Positions 8,537-18,008 of a stretch of 64,000 bases of DNA are shown piece after piece. How positions within the stretch are numbered: the stretch's first letter is position 1; each line of letters opens with the position of its first letter. This stretch comes from Pseudomonas taiwanensis DSM 21245. Its GTDB lineage: Bacteria; Pseudomonadota; Gammaproteobacteria; Pseudomonadales; Pseudomonadaceae. The notes below the pieces were generated by a model. It worked only from the letters and a program-made list of their open reading frames with translations. It had not been told where the DNA came from and made no database searches. Where the stretch lies: assembly GCF_000425785.1 (NCBI RefSeq), contig NZ_KE384451.1, positions 167,873-231,872 on the forward strand. The letters are read 5' to 3'. Made by a program: the position numbers and the translations under genes.

Positions 8537-9547
8537 ATGCATTCTAGATTCGTGTTGTGCCTGCTTGCCGTTTCCCTGTGCGCCGCTCCTGCGTTCGCCG
8601 ATACCGTGTGGATGAAGAACGGCGACCGGCTCAGTGGCAAGATCAAGGTGTTCGACGGCGGCAAGCTGCTGCTCGAAACGCCATACGGCGGCTCCATTGC
8701 CCTGGACTGGAAACAGGTCCAGACCCTCGAAAGTGATCAGGAGCTGCTGGTCAAGCAAGACGCCTACACCGGTGAAAAGGCCAAGTCGCTCAAGGCTGCC
8801 GAGCCTGGCAAGGTCACCCTGGCCAATGGCGAAGCACCCAAGACCGTCGACCTGGCCAGCATCGAGCAGATCATGAAGCCCAAGCCGGTGGTCGAGGACC
8901 TTCTGTGGAAAGGCAACATCGACGTCGCCATGGACTACAAGCGCGCTGAGTCCGACAGCGACGATTATGACGTCAGCTTCAAGACCACCGGTCGCCATGG
9001 CCGTTGGCGGCACAATGCCGAAGGCGAGTACAACCGCGAGACCAAGGACGACGTCACCACCACCAACAACTGGAGTGCCGAATACGCACTGGACCGCTTC
9101 ATCACAGAGAAGTGGTTCTGGAAGGGGCGTTTGGAATACAAACGCGACCATATCGAAGACCTGGCTCGCCAGCGGACCGTGGGTACGGGCCCGGGTTACC
9201 AGTTCTGGGACGACGAGTTGGGTGCATTCTCCTTGAGCACCCTGGTCAACCGCACCGATTTCGAATACCGCGACGGCGGCAAGGACAACTTCTATTCCAC
9301 GACGGTGAAGTGGGACTACAACCGCTACCTGATCGGCAAGCGGGTCGAGTTGTTCACCAACGGTGAGATCGGCAAGCCCCTGGGGGGCGTGGCCAACTAC
9401 TCGCTGGATGCCGAACTGGGGCTTCGTTACAAGGTGACCGAATGGGCCTCGCTCAACCTTAAGGCGGAAAAGGACGTCATCAGCGGCACGCGTGAAAGTG
9501 ACCTGGACAAGACCCGCTACACCGCAGGCTTCGGCGTCGCCTGGTAG
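8537..9547 (+). CDS. DUF481 family outer-membrane protein
   Basis: A 336-aa exported protein with signal peptide MHSRFVLCLLAVSLCAAPAFA and cleavage before DTVWMKNGD. Residues about 22-110 form a small beta domain (DTVWMKNGDRLSGKI); the rest is strand-rich with alternating hydrophobic residues (for instance NWSAEYALDRFITEKWFWKG) and ends in an aromatic residue, TAGFGVAW, as outer-membrane barrels do. DUF481/YdiY proteins are salt- or acid-induced in enterics; function is otherwise unknown. The ATG at 8537 fits the signal peptide; an upstream in-frame start at 8432 adds sequence unlike a leader. Confidence 0.85.
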   Translation: MHSRFVLCLLAVSLCAAPAFADTVWMKNGDRLSGKIKVFDGGKLLLETPYGGSIALDWKQVQTLESDQELLVKQDAYTGEKAKSLKAAEPGKVTLANGEAPKTVDLASIEQIMKPKPVVEDLLWKGNIDVAMDYKRAESDSDDYDVSFKTTGRHGRWRHNAEGEYNRETKDDVTTTNNWSAEYALDRFITEKWFWKGRLEYKRDHIEDLARQRTVGTGPGYQFWDDELGAFSLSTLVNRTDFEYRDGGKDNFYSTTVKWDYNRYLIGKRVELFTNGEIGKPLGGVANYSLDAELGLRYKVTEWASLNLKAEKDVISGTRESDLDKTRYTAGFGVAW

Positions 9548-9636
9548 GCTGCGGCGTTCCTTCGCCTGATTGTGGCACCCGGCTTCGATAGTGCTTATCT
9601 TGTCCCCCATCCCTATCACCGCCAGGAGTGCCCTTC

Positions 9637-10368
9637 GTGAGTACCAACGCCATTCGTCCCGCCCGCGAACTGCTGCTCAAGGAATACCGCGGCGTGCTCT
9701 CGACCCATTCCAAGTCCATGCCGGGCTATCCCTTTGGCTCGGTGGTACCGTACTGCCTGGACGCCCAGGGCAATCCGTTGATCCTCATCAGTCGCATCGC
9801 CCAGCACACCCACAACCTGCAGAAAGACCCCAAGTGCTCGCTGCTGGTCGGTGAACGCGATGCCGAGGACGTGCAGGCCGTTGGGCGCCTGACGGTCATG
9901 GCCCAGGCCCACAAGCTGGTGGCTGAGGCCGAGATCGAGGCTGCGGCCGAGCGCTACTACCGCTACTTCCCCGAAGCCGCCAATTACCATAAAGCCCACG
10001 ATTTCGACTTCTGGGTGTTGCAGCCTGTGCGCCATCGCTACATCGGCGGCTTCGGCGCCATCCATTGGCTGGACCAGATAACCCTGGCCAACCCGTTCGT
10101 GGGCAAGGCCGAGGCCAGCATGATCGCGCACATGAACAGCGATCATGCCAACGCCATCGCCCACTATGTCGAGCTCAGCGGCCTGCCGCGCAGCGCGACG
10201 CCGGAAATGGTCGGCATCGACAGCGAAGGCATGCACTTGCGCATCGGGCAGGGTGTTCACTGGTTGCCTTTCCCCAGCACTTGCAACACCCCGACACAAG
10301 TCCGCGAAGCCTTGGTGTTGCTGGCTCGCGCCGACCAATGGCCGGTCGCGACAGAAATCGAGGGTTGA
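9637..10368 (+). CDS. HugZ-family haem-binding/split-barrel FMN-fold protein
   Basis: A 243-aa cytoplasmic protein made of an N-terminal pyridoxamine-phosphate-oxidase-like split barrel (ARELLLKEYRGVLSTHSKSM, GYPFGSVVPYCLD, RIAQHTHNL) and a C-terminal DUF2470 domain (MIAHMNSDHANAIAHYVELSG). This is the HugZ architecture; characterised members bind or degrade haem, and others have unknown activity. The GTG at 9637 is preferred because CAGGAG at 9623-9628 is eight bases upstream. It is 66 bases before fxsA on the same strand. Confidence 0.85.
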   Translation: MSTNAIRPARELLLKEYRGVLSTHSKSMPGYPFGSVVPYCLDAQGNPLILISRIAQHTHNLQKDPKCSLLVGERDAEDVQAVGRLTVMAQAHKLVAEAEIEAAAERYYRYFPEAANYHKAHDFDFWVLQPVRHRYIGGFGAIHWLDQITLANPFVGKAEASMIAHMNSDHANAIAHYVELSGLPRSATPEMVGIDSEGMHLRIGQGVHWLPFPSTCNTPTQVREALVLLARADQWPVATEIEG

Positions 10369-10434
10369 AAAGGCGAGCAAACGCATCCATTTGAGGTTCT
10401 TACTGGGAGATTGTCTTCCGTCGAGGAACACTTG

Positions 10435-10896
10435 ATGCGTGCTTTTCTACTGCTGTTTCTGATTTTTCCCGTGCTGGAGCTGTTCGTCTTCGTCAAGGTC
10501 AGCGCGGCGATCGGTTTCTTCCCGGCGTTGCTGTTGATCATCGCCGGTTCTGCACTGGGTGTGCTGGTCATTCGCGTGGCCGGTCTGGCCACCGCCTTGC
10601 GTGCCCGTGAAAGCCTGCAGCGCGGCGAACTGCCCGCTGAGGACATGTTCCAGGGCCTGATGCTGGCCGTCGGTGGTGGCCTGCTGTTGCTGCCTGGCTT
10701 CATCAGCGACGTGCTGGGCCTTTTGTGCCTGCTGCCTTTCACCCGCCACCTGGCCGCGCGCAAGATGCGCGAGCGGGCCGAGGCCCAGGCCATGCGCCAG
10801 CGAGCCTTCCAGGATGACCCGTTCCAGGCTCGACCCAACGATGCAGGCCATCGCCCCAATGTGATCGAGGGTGAGTACGAGCGCCGCGACAAATAA
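10435..10896 (+). CDS. fxsA: FxsA family membrane protein
   Basis: A 153-aa inner-membrane protein with an N-terminal helix pair (LLFLIFPVLELFVFVKVSAAIG, then LLLIIAGSALGVLVI) and a third helix near residue 85, followed by a charged cytoplasmic tail with NVIEGEY, typical of the family. E. coli FxsA lowers phage T7 exclusion when overproduced and, as here, sits directly upstream of groESL. GAGGA lies about eight bases before ATG 10435. A strong inverted repeat separates it from groES. Confidence 0.9.
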   Translation: MRAFLLLFLIFPVLELFVFVKVSAAIGFFPALLLIIAGSALGVLVIRVAGLATALRARESLQRGELPAEDMFQGLMLAVGGGLLLLPGFISDVLGLLCLLPFTRHLAARKMRERAEAQAMRQRAFQDDPFQARPNDAGHRPNVIEGEYERRDK

Positions 10897-10914
10897 GATC
10901 CAGGGTCGCTGTTG

Positions 10915-10983
10915 GCCCCCTTCACGACACCAGGGCCGCTCCGGCAATCGTCCGCAGGAGCGGCCTTGTGTCGTGAAAGGGGC
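10915..10983. repeat. Long inverted repeat between fxsA and groES
   Basis: GCCCCCTTCACGACAC...GGGCCGCTCC pairs with GGAGCGGCC..GTGTCGTGAA.GGGGC, an almost complete 30-base arm with a 10-15 base loop. It resembles P. putida REP elements and would also insulate fxsA from groESL. Confidence 0.65.
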
Positions 10984-11045
10984 ACCGCAGCGGCGCCGGT
11001 TTCTGGGTCACCTGGTGGTCTGATAAAAAATTTTCCATGGCAAAC

Positions 11046-11074
11046 CTTGTAATTGAATATGACGGCCTCATGTA
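11046..11074 (+). promoter_or_regulatory. Candidate sigma-32 heat-shock promoter of groESL
   Basis: CTTGTAA at 11046-11052 and CCTCATGTA at 11066-11074, separated by 13 bases, fit the RpoH consensus CTTGAAA-N13/15-CCCCATNTA with few mismatches. It lies about 150 bases upstream of groES. No CIRCE inverted repeat was found, consistent with sigma-32 rather than HrcA control. Confidence 0.55.
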
Positions 11075-11221
11075 TGTGGTCACCGCAAGGTTTCTGGTGG
11101 TGACACCAGACATTACACAGGTGGTTCGCTCCAAGCGGGCCACTCCCGGCTACGCCGGATCGTATCAACCCGCCGGTGTCGACACCGGCCGATGAAAACC
11201 ACAATTTGGGAGAGATCGACA

Positions 11222-11515
11222 ATGAAGCTTCGTCCTCTGCATGACCGCGTAGTCATCCGTCGCAGCGAAGAAGAATCGAAAACCGCTGGCGGTATCGTCC
11301 TGCCGGGTTCGGCCGCTGAAAAACCAAACCGCGGCGAAGTTGTCGCCGTGGGCACCGGTCGCATCCTGGACAACGGCGAAGTACGTGCACTGGCCGTCAA
11401 AGTGGGTGACAAAGTGGTTTTCGGCCCTTACTCGGGCAGCAACACCGTGAAAGTCGATGGCGAAGACCTGCTGGTGATGAGCGAGAACGAAATCCTCGCC
11501 GTCGTTGAAGGCTAA
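11222..11515 (+). CDS. groES: Co-chaperonin GroES
   Basis: The 97-aa lid of the GroEL folding cage. It begins MKLRPLHDRVVIRRSEEE and contains the mobile loop EESKTAGGIVLPGSAAEKP that docks onto GroEL. Length and sequence are canonical. A GGGAGAG lies ahead of the ATG, and groEL follows after 48 bases as an operon. Codon use shifts to strongly optimised third positions in this operon, as expected for very high expression. Confidence 0.98.
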   Translation: MKLRPLHDRVVIRRSEEESKTAGGIVLPGSAAEKPNRGEVVAVGTGRILDNGEVRALAVKVGDKVVFGPYSGSNTVKVDGEDLLVMSENEILAVVEG

Positions 11516-11563
11516 TTTCCCCGACTTCCCGTTACTCCAAAGAATTTCAAGGATTAAACGATC

Positions 11564-13204
<1,641 letters not shown>

Positions 13205-13224
13205 GCCAGCCTTACCCCCTGCAC

Positions 13225-13266
13225 CATGAAAAAGCCCCGGCTCGCGAGAGTCGGGGCTTTTTCATG
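13225..13266 (+). terminator. groESL terminator
   Basis: A perfect 15-bp stem CATGAAAAAGCCCCG/CGGGGCTTTTTCATG with a 12-base loop and a built-in A-tract/T-tract pair, so it can work in both directions. The PAP2 gene converges from the right. A REP-like remnant (ATCGCCGGCACGCCGGCTCC) follows at about 13291-13310. Confidence 0.92.
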
Positions 13267-13311
13267 GGCGTTCGCAAGCGGCGTGGCGGCTATCGCCGGC
13301 ACGCCGGCTCC

Positions 13312-14040
13312 CTACACGGTTTTCGGTGCGACCGCGGGCACCACTGCCATCCCCCGTCGGTACAGGACCAGGTAATACGATCCCAAGCCGATCAGCCAGC
13401 AGAACACGGCTGTCCACACGTTGTGCGACAGGAAGTGCGCACCTTGCATCATCCGGCCAATCGACAGCACCGACCCGGCGACGAAGGCCACCGCCAAGGC
13501 CACCCGAGCCAGCCGAGGGCGACGGTCGCGCAGCATGAAGAACAGGCCGAACAGGCAGAAACCAGTCGCGGCGTGGCCACCGGGCCAGCACAGCCCAGGC
13601 TTGTCGGTGGCCGGTCGCGTTTCCAGCAGCTTGCTGTAGGTTTCCTTGCCGCCAAACTGGGTCAGGCTCCATGGGCACTGCACCTGGGTCACTTTTTTCA
13701 GTGGCGTGACGAACGCCGTGGAAAGGCCCAGCGCCAGCACCAGACAGCCCAACTCACGGCGCCAGCCGAAAAGCCGCTTCCAGAAGAAACTCAAGGCGAA
13801 GGTCACCAGCGCCAGTACACCTAGCAGGATCACACCCTGCTTGACCCTGTCATGCAGAATGTTTTCCAGCAGATAGCTATGGCGGCCGATGAACTGACCG
13901 GCCGCCGGGTCGAAGAACAGGTTGGCCACATCCATGTCGAGCGAGGTCAATTCGAGCAGGATCAGCGCCAGCGCGGTGGCCAACGGAATGCCCAGGTACA
14001 ACCAGAAATTGATCGGACGGGGAGGGGTAGCTTGCTGCAT
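13312..14040 (-). CDS. PAP2 family membrane phosphatase
   Basis: A 242-aa inner-membrane protein with about six helices and the three PAP2 motifs in variant form: K115-x6-C122-P (usual RP), PGGH at 153-156 (usual PSGH) and R196-x5-H202 in GRMMQGAHFLSHN. The KxxxxxxCPW variant recurs in a proteobacterial subgroup whose members may dephosphorylate undecaprenyl or lipid A phosphates; the substrate here is inferred. GGAG lies five bases before ATG 14040. The gene is divergent from colR and has a ColR-box-like sequence upstream, so it probably belongs to the ColR envelope-stress regulon. Confidence 0.82.
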   Translation of the reverse strand: MQQATPPRPINFWLYLGIPLATALALILLELTSLDMDVANLFFDPAAGQFIGRHSYLLENILHDRVKQGVILLGVLALVTFALSFFWKRLFGWRRELGCLVLALGLSTAFVTPLKKVTQVQCPWSLTQFGGKETYSKLLETRPATDKPGLCWPGGHAATGFCLFGLFFMLRDRRPRLARVALAVAFVAGSVLSIGRMMQGAHFLSHNVWTAVFCWLIGLGSYYLVLYRRGMAVVPAVAPKTV

Positions 14041-14108
14041 GACAACTCCAGGCACACAAAAGAGCAGCCATTCTGGGCTGCCCGCTATCCTGTGTTCGTG
14101 AAGGAACG

Positions 14109-14124
14109 GTGAAAAATCCGTCAG
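14109..14124 (-). promoter_or_regulatory. ColR-box-like site upstream of the PAP2 gene
   Basis: On the minus strand CTGACGGATTTTTCAC, about 70 bases before the PAP2 start. It matches the ColR-binding consensus reported for P. putida (YYNASNNYTTTTTCAC, from memory) at all positions but one. A second copy lies before the methyltransferase gene at 16228, with the same single deviation. Confidence 0.6.
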
Positions 14125-14218
14125 CCGGGCCGATATTTTCCCAAAGCTGGCGCCAGGCCAGCGATGGCCTTAAGCTGCGCCTGCCGCGCACAGCGAAAGC
14201 GCCGCACAGGAGACCTCG

Positions 14219-14902
14219 ATGCGCATTCTTTTGGTTGAAGACAACCGCGATATCCTCGCCAACCTCGCCGACTACCTCGGCATGAAAGGCTACACCGTCG
14301 ACTGCGCCCAGGACGGCCTCTCCGGGCTGCATCTGGCTGCTACCGAACATTACGATCTGATCGTGCTCGACATCATGCTGCCAGGTATCGATGGCTACAC
14401 CCTGTGCAAACGCCTGCGTGAAGATGCGCGGCGCGATACCCCGGTGATCATGCTCACCGCCCGCGACCAACTGGACGACCGCCTGCAGGGCTTCCGCTCC
14501 GGTGCCGACGACTACCTGCTCAAACCCTTCGCCTTGTCGGAACTGGCCGCGCGCATCGAGGCGGTGCTGCGCCGGGCCCAGGGCGGCGGGCGACGCACCC
14601 TGCAAGTCGCCGACTTGAGTTACGACCTCGACACCCTGGAAGTCACCCGCCAAGGGCGCCTGCTCAAGCTCAACCCAGTCGGTCTCAAGCTGTTGGCGGT
14701 GCTGATGCAGAAGAGCCCGCACGTGCTGCGCCGCGAAGTGCTGGAAGAAGCCTTGTGGGGCGACGACTGCCCGGACAGCGACAGCCTGCGCAGCCATGTC
14801 CACCAGTTGCGCCAGGTCATCGACAAGCCTTTCGAAAAGCCGTTGCTGCATACCGTCCATGGCGTCGGCTATCGCCTCGCCGAGGGCCGCGATGGAGTTT
14901 AA
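14219..14902 (+). CDS. colR: Response regulator ColR (OmpR family)
   Basis: The 227-aa DNA-binding partner of ColS. The receiver domain (about 1-115) has phospho-acceptor Asp51 in LIVLDIMLPGIDGY and the KPF lysine; the C-terminal winged helix (about 125-220) ends HTVHGVGYRLAEGRDGV. In P. putida ColR controls envelope-maintenance genes needed for zinc, manganese and phenol tolerance and root colonisation. Its stop overlaps colS by 11 bases, so the pair is translationally coupled. Assignment rests on ColS residues and the colRS-methyltransferase-inaA order. Confidence 0.92.
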   Translation: MRILLVEDNRDILANLADYLGMKGYTVDCAQDGLSGLHLAATEHYDLIVLDIMLPGIDGYTLCKRLREDARRDTPVIMLTARDQLDDRLQGFRSGADDYLLKPFALSELAARIEAVLRRAQGGGRRTLQVADLSYDLDTLEVTRQGRLLKLNPVGLKLLAVLMQKSPHVLRREVLEEALWGDDCPDSDSLRSHVHQLRQVIDKPFEKPLLHTVHGVGYRLAEGRDGV

Positions 14903-16202
14903 GCAAAGCCTTGCCCAACGCATCATCATCGCTTTTGCGCTGATGAGTGCGCTGGTGGCCGGCGCTTTCGCGTTCGGCATCGTCGCCACCGTGCACCTGG
15001 TGGAAGAGCGTTTGATCTCCTCGGTCCTCGGGGGCGACCTGCAACGGTTGCTGCGTATGGACAGTGTCAGCGACTGGAGCCACAGGCCGCGCCCCGACCA
15101 GCTGTTCTACTTCAGCGGTGGCCGAGACGATTTCGAACTGCCCAAGGACTTGCGTCACCTCGACGTGGGCTTCCACGAGGTGTTCCGAGACCAGCTGTCC
15201 TACCATGCGATGGTCGAGATCGTCGACGGACGGCGTTACGTGCTGCTGCAGGACCAGAGCGATTTCGAGGAACGCGAGCGAGTGCTGTTCGCCGTGGTCG
15301 TGGTTGGTTTCGTGCTCAGCCTGGTGCTGGCGGTGGTGCTTGGCTGGCTGGTCGCCCGGCGGGTGATGGCCCCGGTTATCCGCCTGGCGCGCCAGGTTCG
15401 TCACCGCGACCAGTTGCTGGGCCTTGCCCCCCCGCTGGCGCCAGATTACGCGGCGGATGAGGTCGGCCAGTTGGCCGTGGCCTTCGATGATACCTTGGGC
15501 CGGCTGCGTGACGCATTGACCCGAGAACGTCTGTTCACCAGCGACGTCAGCCATGAACTGCGCACCCCGCTGATGGTGCTGGCCACTTCCTGTGAATTGT
15601 TGATGGAAAACCCTGCGCTCGACAGCCGGTCGCGTAGCCAGGTAGAGCGTATTGCCCGCGCCACCGAAGAGATGCGTGAGCTGGTCAAGACCTTCCTCAT
15701 GCTCGCCCGCGCCCAGCGCGACGAGGGCGCGGTGGCGTCGCAGGCGACTTTGCGTGAAGTGGCCGATGACCTGATTGGCGTCTGGCGGGACACCATCGAG
15801 CAGAAAGGCCTGACCTTGTACTTCGATGGCCGCGTCAGTGCCAGTTCCGTGTTGTACAACGCCACCTTCCTGCAATCGGTGATGGGCAACCTGCTGCGCA
15901 ACGCTGCCCATTACACCGACAGCGGTTATATCCGCCTGAGCCTGGAACCCAATGGCTTCAGCGTGGAGGACAGCGGTGTGGGGATCCCGGAAGAGCAGCG
16001 CGAGGCCATGTTCCGACCCTTCGTACGCGGGGACGAGCGTCGCGGTGAGGGCCTCGGACTGGGCCTGTCGCTGGTTCAGCGCATCTGCGACGACCAGGGC
16101 TGGAGGGTTACCCTCACGGCGACCTCGCCCCACGGTTGCCGCTTCCAGGTGGACCTGAGCAAGACTGCGGAAAAAGCCAACAATCTGGCTATAGCCGAGT
16201 AA
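14892..16202 (+). CDS. colS: Sensor histidine kinase ColS
   Basis: A 436-aa inner-membrane kinase: helix 1 (about 11-33), periplasmic loop of about 95 residues, helix 2 (about 131-155), HAMP, HisKA (FTSDVSHELRTPLMVLA) and ATPase with NLLRNAAHYT, EDSGVGIP and GEGLGLGLSL. The loop carries His35, Glu38, His95, His105, Glu126 and Glu129, the residues described as metal ligands (including the ExxE pair) in P. putida ColS, at identical numbering from ATG 14892. That identifies the gene and argues it senses excess zinc or iron. The ATG sits inside the end of colR. Confidence 0.93.
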   Translation: MEFKQSLAQRIIIAFALMSALVAGAFAFGIVATVHLVEERLISSVLGGDLQRLLRMDSVSDWSHRPRPDQLFYFSGGRDDFELPKDLRHLDVGFHEVFRDQLSYHAMVEIVDGRRYVLLQDQSDFEERERVLFAVVVVGFVLSLVLAVVLGWLVARRVMAPVIRLARQVRHRDQLLGLAPPLAPDYAADEVGQLAVAFDDTLGRLRDALTRERLFTSDVSHELRTPLMVLATSCELLMENPALDSRSRSQVERIARATEEMRELVKTFLMLARAQRDEGAVASQATLREVADDLIGVWRDTIEQKGLTLYFDGRVSASSVLYNATFLQSVMGNLLRNAAHYTDSGYIRLSLEPNGFSVEDSGVGIPEEQREAMFRPFVRGDERRGEGLGLGLSLVQRICDDQGWRVTLTATSPHGCRFQVDLSKTAEKANNLAIAE

Positions 16203-16227
16203 TGTTTAGAAACAGCCCGCATGGCGG

Positions 16228-16243
16228 TTAACGTATTTTTCAC
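16228..16243 (+). promoter_or_regulatory. ColR-box-like site upstream of the methyltransferase
   Basis: TTAACGTATTTTTCAC, 67 bases before ATG 16310. It has the TTTTTCAC core and YYNAS half of the ColR consensus, and deviates only at the base directly before the T-run, exactly as the copy at 14109-14124 does. This supports direct ColR control of the methyltransferase-inaA genes. Confidence 0.62.
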
Positions 16244-16309
16244 ATCCGCATAACCTGATTCCAACGCTTCCTTACCTAAGGTGGGCGCACTGGAGTCAGG
16301 AGATGCCCC

Positions 16310-16990
16310 ATGCGCAGCCCCATCAAACTAGAATTTTCCGAGAAGTACGACCAGCAACATGCACAAGAGTACTTCTTGAAGCACCAGGATGGACTGGCTC
16401 GCCGCCTTTCTCACCAGCGTGACGAGCAACTGGCTCGCCGCGCCCTGGCCTTGGCTGGCGAGCCAGGGTTGGTGCTTGACCTACCCTGCGGCGCAGGCCG
16501 TTTCTGGCCGTTGCTGGCTGAGAAGCCCAACCGCGTAATCATCGGTGCCGACAACTCCGAGGCGATGATCGAGACAGCCTGTGCCTCGCAACCGCCAGAA
16601 GTGGTAGCCCGGGTACGACCTTTGCAGACCTCGGCTTTTGCAATCGATCTGCCGGATAATTCCGTGGACAGCATCTTTTGCATGCGGCTGTTCCACCATA
16701 TCGGCGAGGCGGCCCACCGGAAAACAATTCTTTCGGAATTTCAAAGGGTTAGCCGTGACAGCGTAATCCTGTCATTGTGGGTGGACGGTAATTTCAAGGC
16801 GTGGCGGCGGAAAAAGCTCGAGCAGCGCCGTAGCGCCAAGGCGAACAAAGACAGTTACCAGAACCGTTTCGTGTTACCGGCGACCACGGTTGAGGATGAA
16901 TTCGAAGCTGCCGGCTTCAGGATTCAGGAACGTTTGGACTTCCTGCCGTTCTATGCGATGTGGCGAGTCTATGTATTGCGCAAGGGGTAG
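16310..16990 (+). CDS. Class I SAM methyltransferase (ColRS-linked)
   Basis: A 226-aa cytoplasmic methyltransferase. Motif I is LVLDLPCGAGRFWPLLA, followed by the acidic VIIGADNSEAMI and a post-motif MRLFHHIGEAAHR. It ends in a basic, aromatic tail. In Pseudomonas the gene following colS (orf222/warA) is needed for envelope integrity and O-antigen length control together with the next kinase gene; the acceptor is unproven. Six bases separate it from the InaA-like gene. Confidence 0.85.
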   Translation: MRSPIKLEFSEKYDQQHAQEYFLKHQDGLARRLSHQRDEQLARRALALAGEPGLVLDLPCGAGRFWPLLAEKPNRVIIGADNSEAMIETACASQPPEVVARVRPLQTSAFAIDLPDNSVDSIFCMRLFHHIGEAAHRKTILSEFQRVSRDSVILSLWVDGNFKAWRRKKLEQRRSAKANKDSYQNRFVLPATTVEDEFEAAGFRIQERLDFLPFYAMWRVYVLRKG

Positions 16991-16996
16991 TGGTTA

Positions 16997-17698
16997 ATGG
17001 CAGTCGGCCAAAGTCAGGCATCGAAGTTCGATTTCTACTGGCACCAGCAAGGTGAATGGGTCGAGGAGCCCAACCAGCGGCGTGGCGGTGAAAGTGGAGT
17101 ACAGCGGTTGAGCGATGCCAATGGGCAAGTGTTGTACGCCAAGCGTCAGGTCGGGCACATCTATCGAAGCCTGCTGCATCCGTTCGGCAGGCCGACCGTG
17201 CTACGCGAGCTCGACGCATTGAACAGCTTCGAGCAACTGGGGGTGCGCGTGCCCCGCATCGTCTTTTGCGGTGCCGAACGCGATGACGACCATCAATGGC
17301 GTGCTTTGCTGGTCAGCGAGGCGCTCGATGGGTTCGTCGATCTGGACACCTGGCATGCCGAAGGCGCGCGCGAGCGCTACCCGCAAGTCGTGCACCAGCG
17401 CATGATTCAGGACTTGGCCGATAATCTGGCGCGCATGCACCTGGGGCATTGGCAGCACGGTTGCCTGTATGGCAAGCACGTATTCGTCAAGGTGATTGGT
17501 GACGGCGAGCAAGCCCGTGTGGAAGTGGCGTTGCTGGACTTGGAAAAGTGCCGGCGGCGGATCAGTTGCCAGCGTGCGGCAGCCAATGACCTTCGCCAAT
17601 TGCGCCGCCATTCGTCGTTCACCGACGCAGAATGGCAATCGCTGCTCTATGTTTACAAGATGGCGTTTGGCAGCGCTGTCAAAGGGTTAGAGCAATGA
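16997..17698 (+). CDS. inaA: InaA-type lipopolysaccharide kinase family protein
   Basis: A 233-aa cytoplasmic protein-kinase-like fold related to Kdo/WaaP kinases that phosphorylate LPS core sugars. Visible elements are the Lys in YAKRQVGHIY, the helix Glu in RELDALNSFEQLGV, the catalytic-loop equivalent MHLGHWQHGCLYGKHVFV and the metal-binding-like VALLDLEKCRRR. The catalytic loop departs from HGDLHxxN, as usual in the InaA branch. It overlaps the next gene by four bases (ATGA) and is probably co-regulated by ColR with the methyltransferase. Confidence 0.85.
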   Translation: MAVGQSQASKFDFYWHQQGEWVEEPNQRRGGESGVQRLSDANGQVLYAKRQVGHIYRSLLHPFGRPTVLRELDALNSFEQLGVRVPRIVFCGAERDDDHQWRALLVSEALDGFVDLDTWHAEGARERYPQVVHQRMIQDLADNLARMHLGHWQHGCLYGKHVFVKVIGDGEQARVEVALLDLEKCRRRISCQRAAANDLRQLRRHSSFTDAEWQSLLYVYKMAFGSAVKGLEQ

Positions 17699-17928
17699 AA
17701 CTAGAAATCGCTCGAGCTTTGTTCCTGGTAGCTGGCCTGGCGGTGACCACGGTAGCGGCGGCGGCCTGGGAAGAGCCGAAGCCCACGGTGTTCAGCAAGG
17801 CCGAGTTGAGCGAGCAGTGTGCACTGCCGCGGGAAGTCAAACAGCAATCCCAGGCCCAGACCCAACCGGATCAGGACCTGCTGCTATTGCTGTTCGGCTT
17901 GCGCCAGGGGTTGAGGCCATTTGGTTGA
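17695..17928 (+). CDS. Small exported protein of unknown function
   Basis: A 77-aa protein with an N-terminal signal peptide (MKLEIARALFLVAGLAVTTVAAAA) followed by a short, Gln-rich mature part with one Cys (SEQCALP) and a leucine run DLLLLLFGLRQGL. It overlaps the end of inaA by ATGA, so it is translated in the same operon. I recognise no domain; its place at the end of the ColR-linked operon suggests an envelope role. Confidence 0.72.
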   Translation: MKLEIARALFLVAGLAVTTVAAAAWEEPKPTVFSKAELSEQCALPREVKQQSQAQTQPDQDLLLLLFGLRQGLRPFG

Positions 17929-17948
17929 ACCCTGCGTTAGCTAGAAAA

Positions 17949-17985
17949 GCCAGAGGCCTCGCGATTGCGGGGCCTCTGGCATTTT
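17949..17985. terminator. Bidirectional terminator at left edge of the AT-rich island
   Basis: Perfect 10-bp stem GCCAGAGGCC/GGCCTCTGGC, 12-base loop, then ATTTTT on the plus strand and CTTTTC on the minus strand. It ends the inaA operon from the left and the MFS gene from the right. Confidence 0.88.
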
Positions 17986-18008
17986 TGTGTCTGTCTTTCC
18001 GGCAAAAG

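Noticed and set aside
10915..10983. CIRCE/HrcA operator for groESL
   Set aside because: The palindrome lacks the TTAGCACTC/GAGTGCTAA arms and lies far upstream; it resembles a REP element.
14796..14891. Upstream extension of colS
   Set aside because: It would overlap colR by over 100 bases, and the numbering of the metal ligands (His35, Glu38, Glu126, Glu129) fits only ATG 14892.
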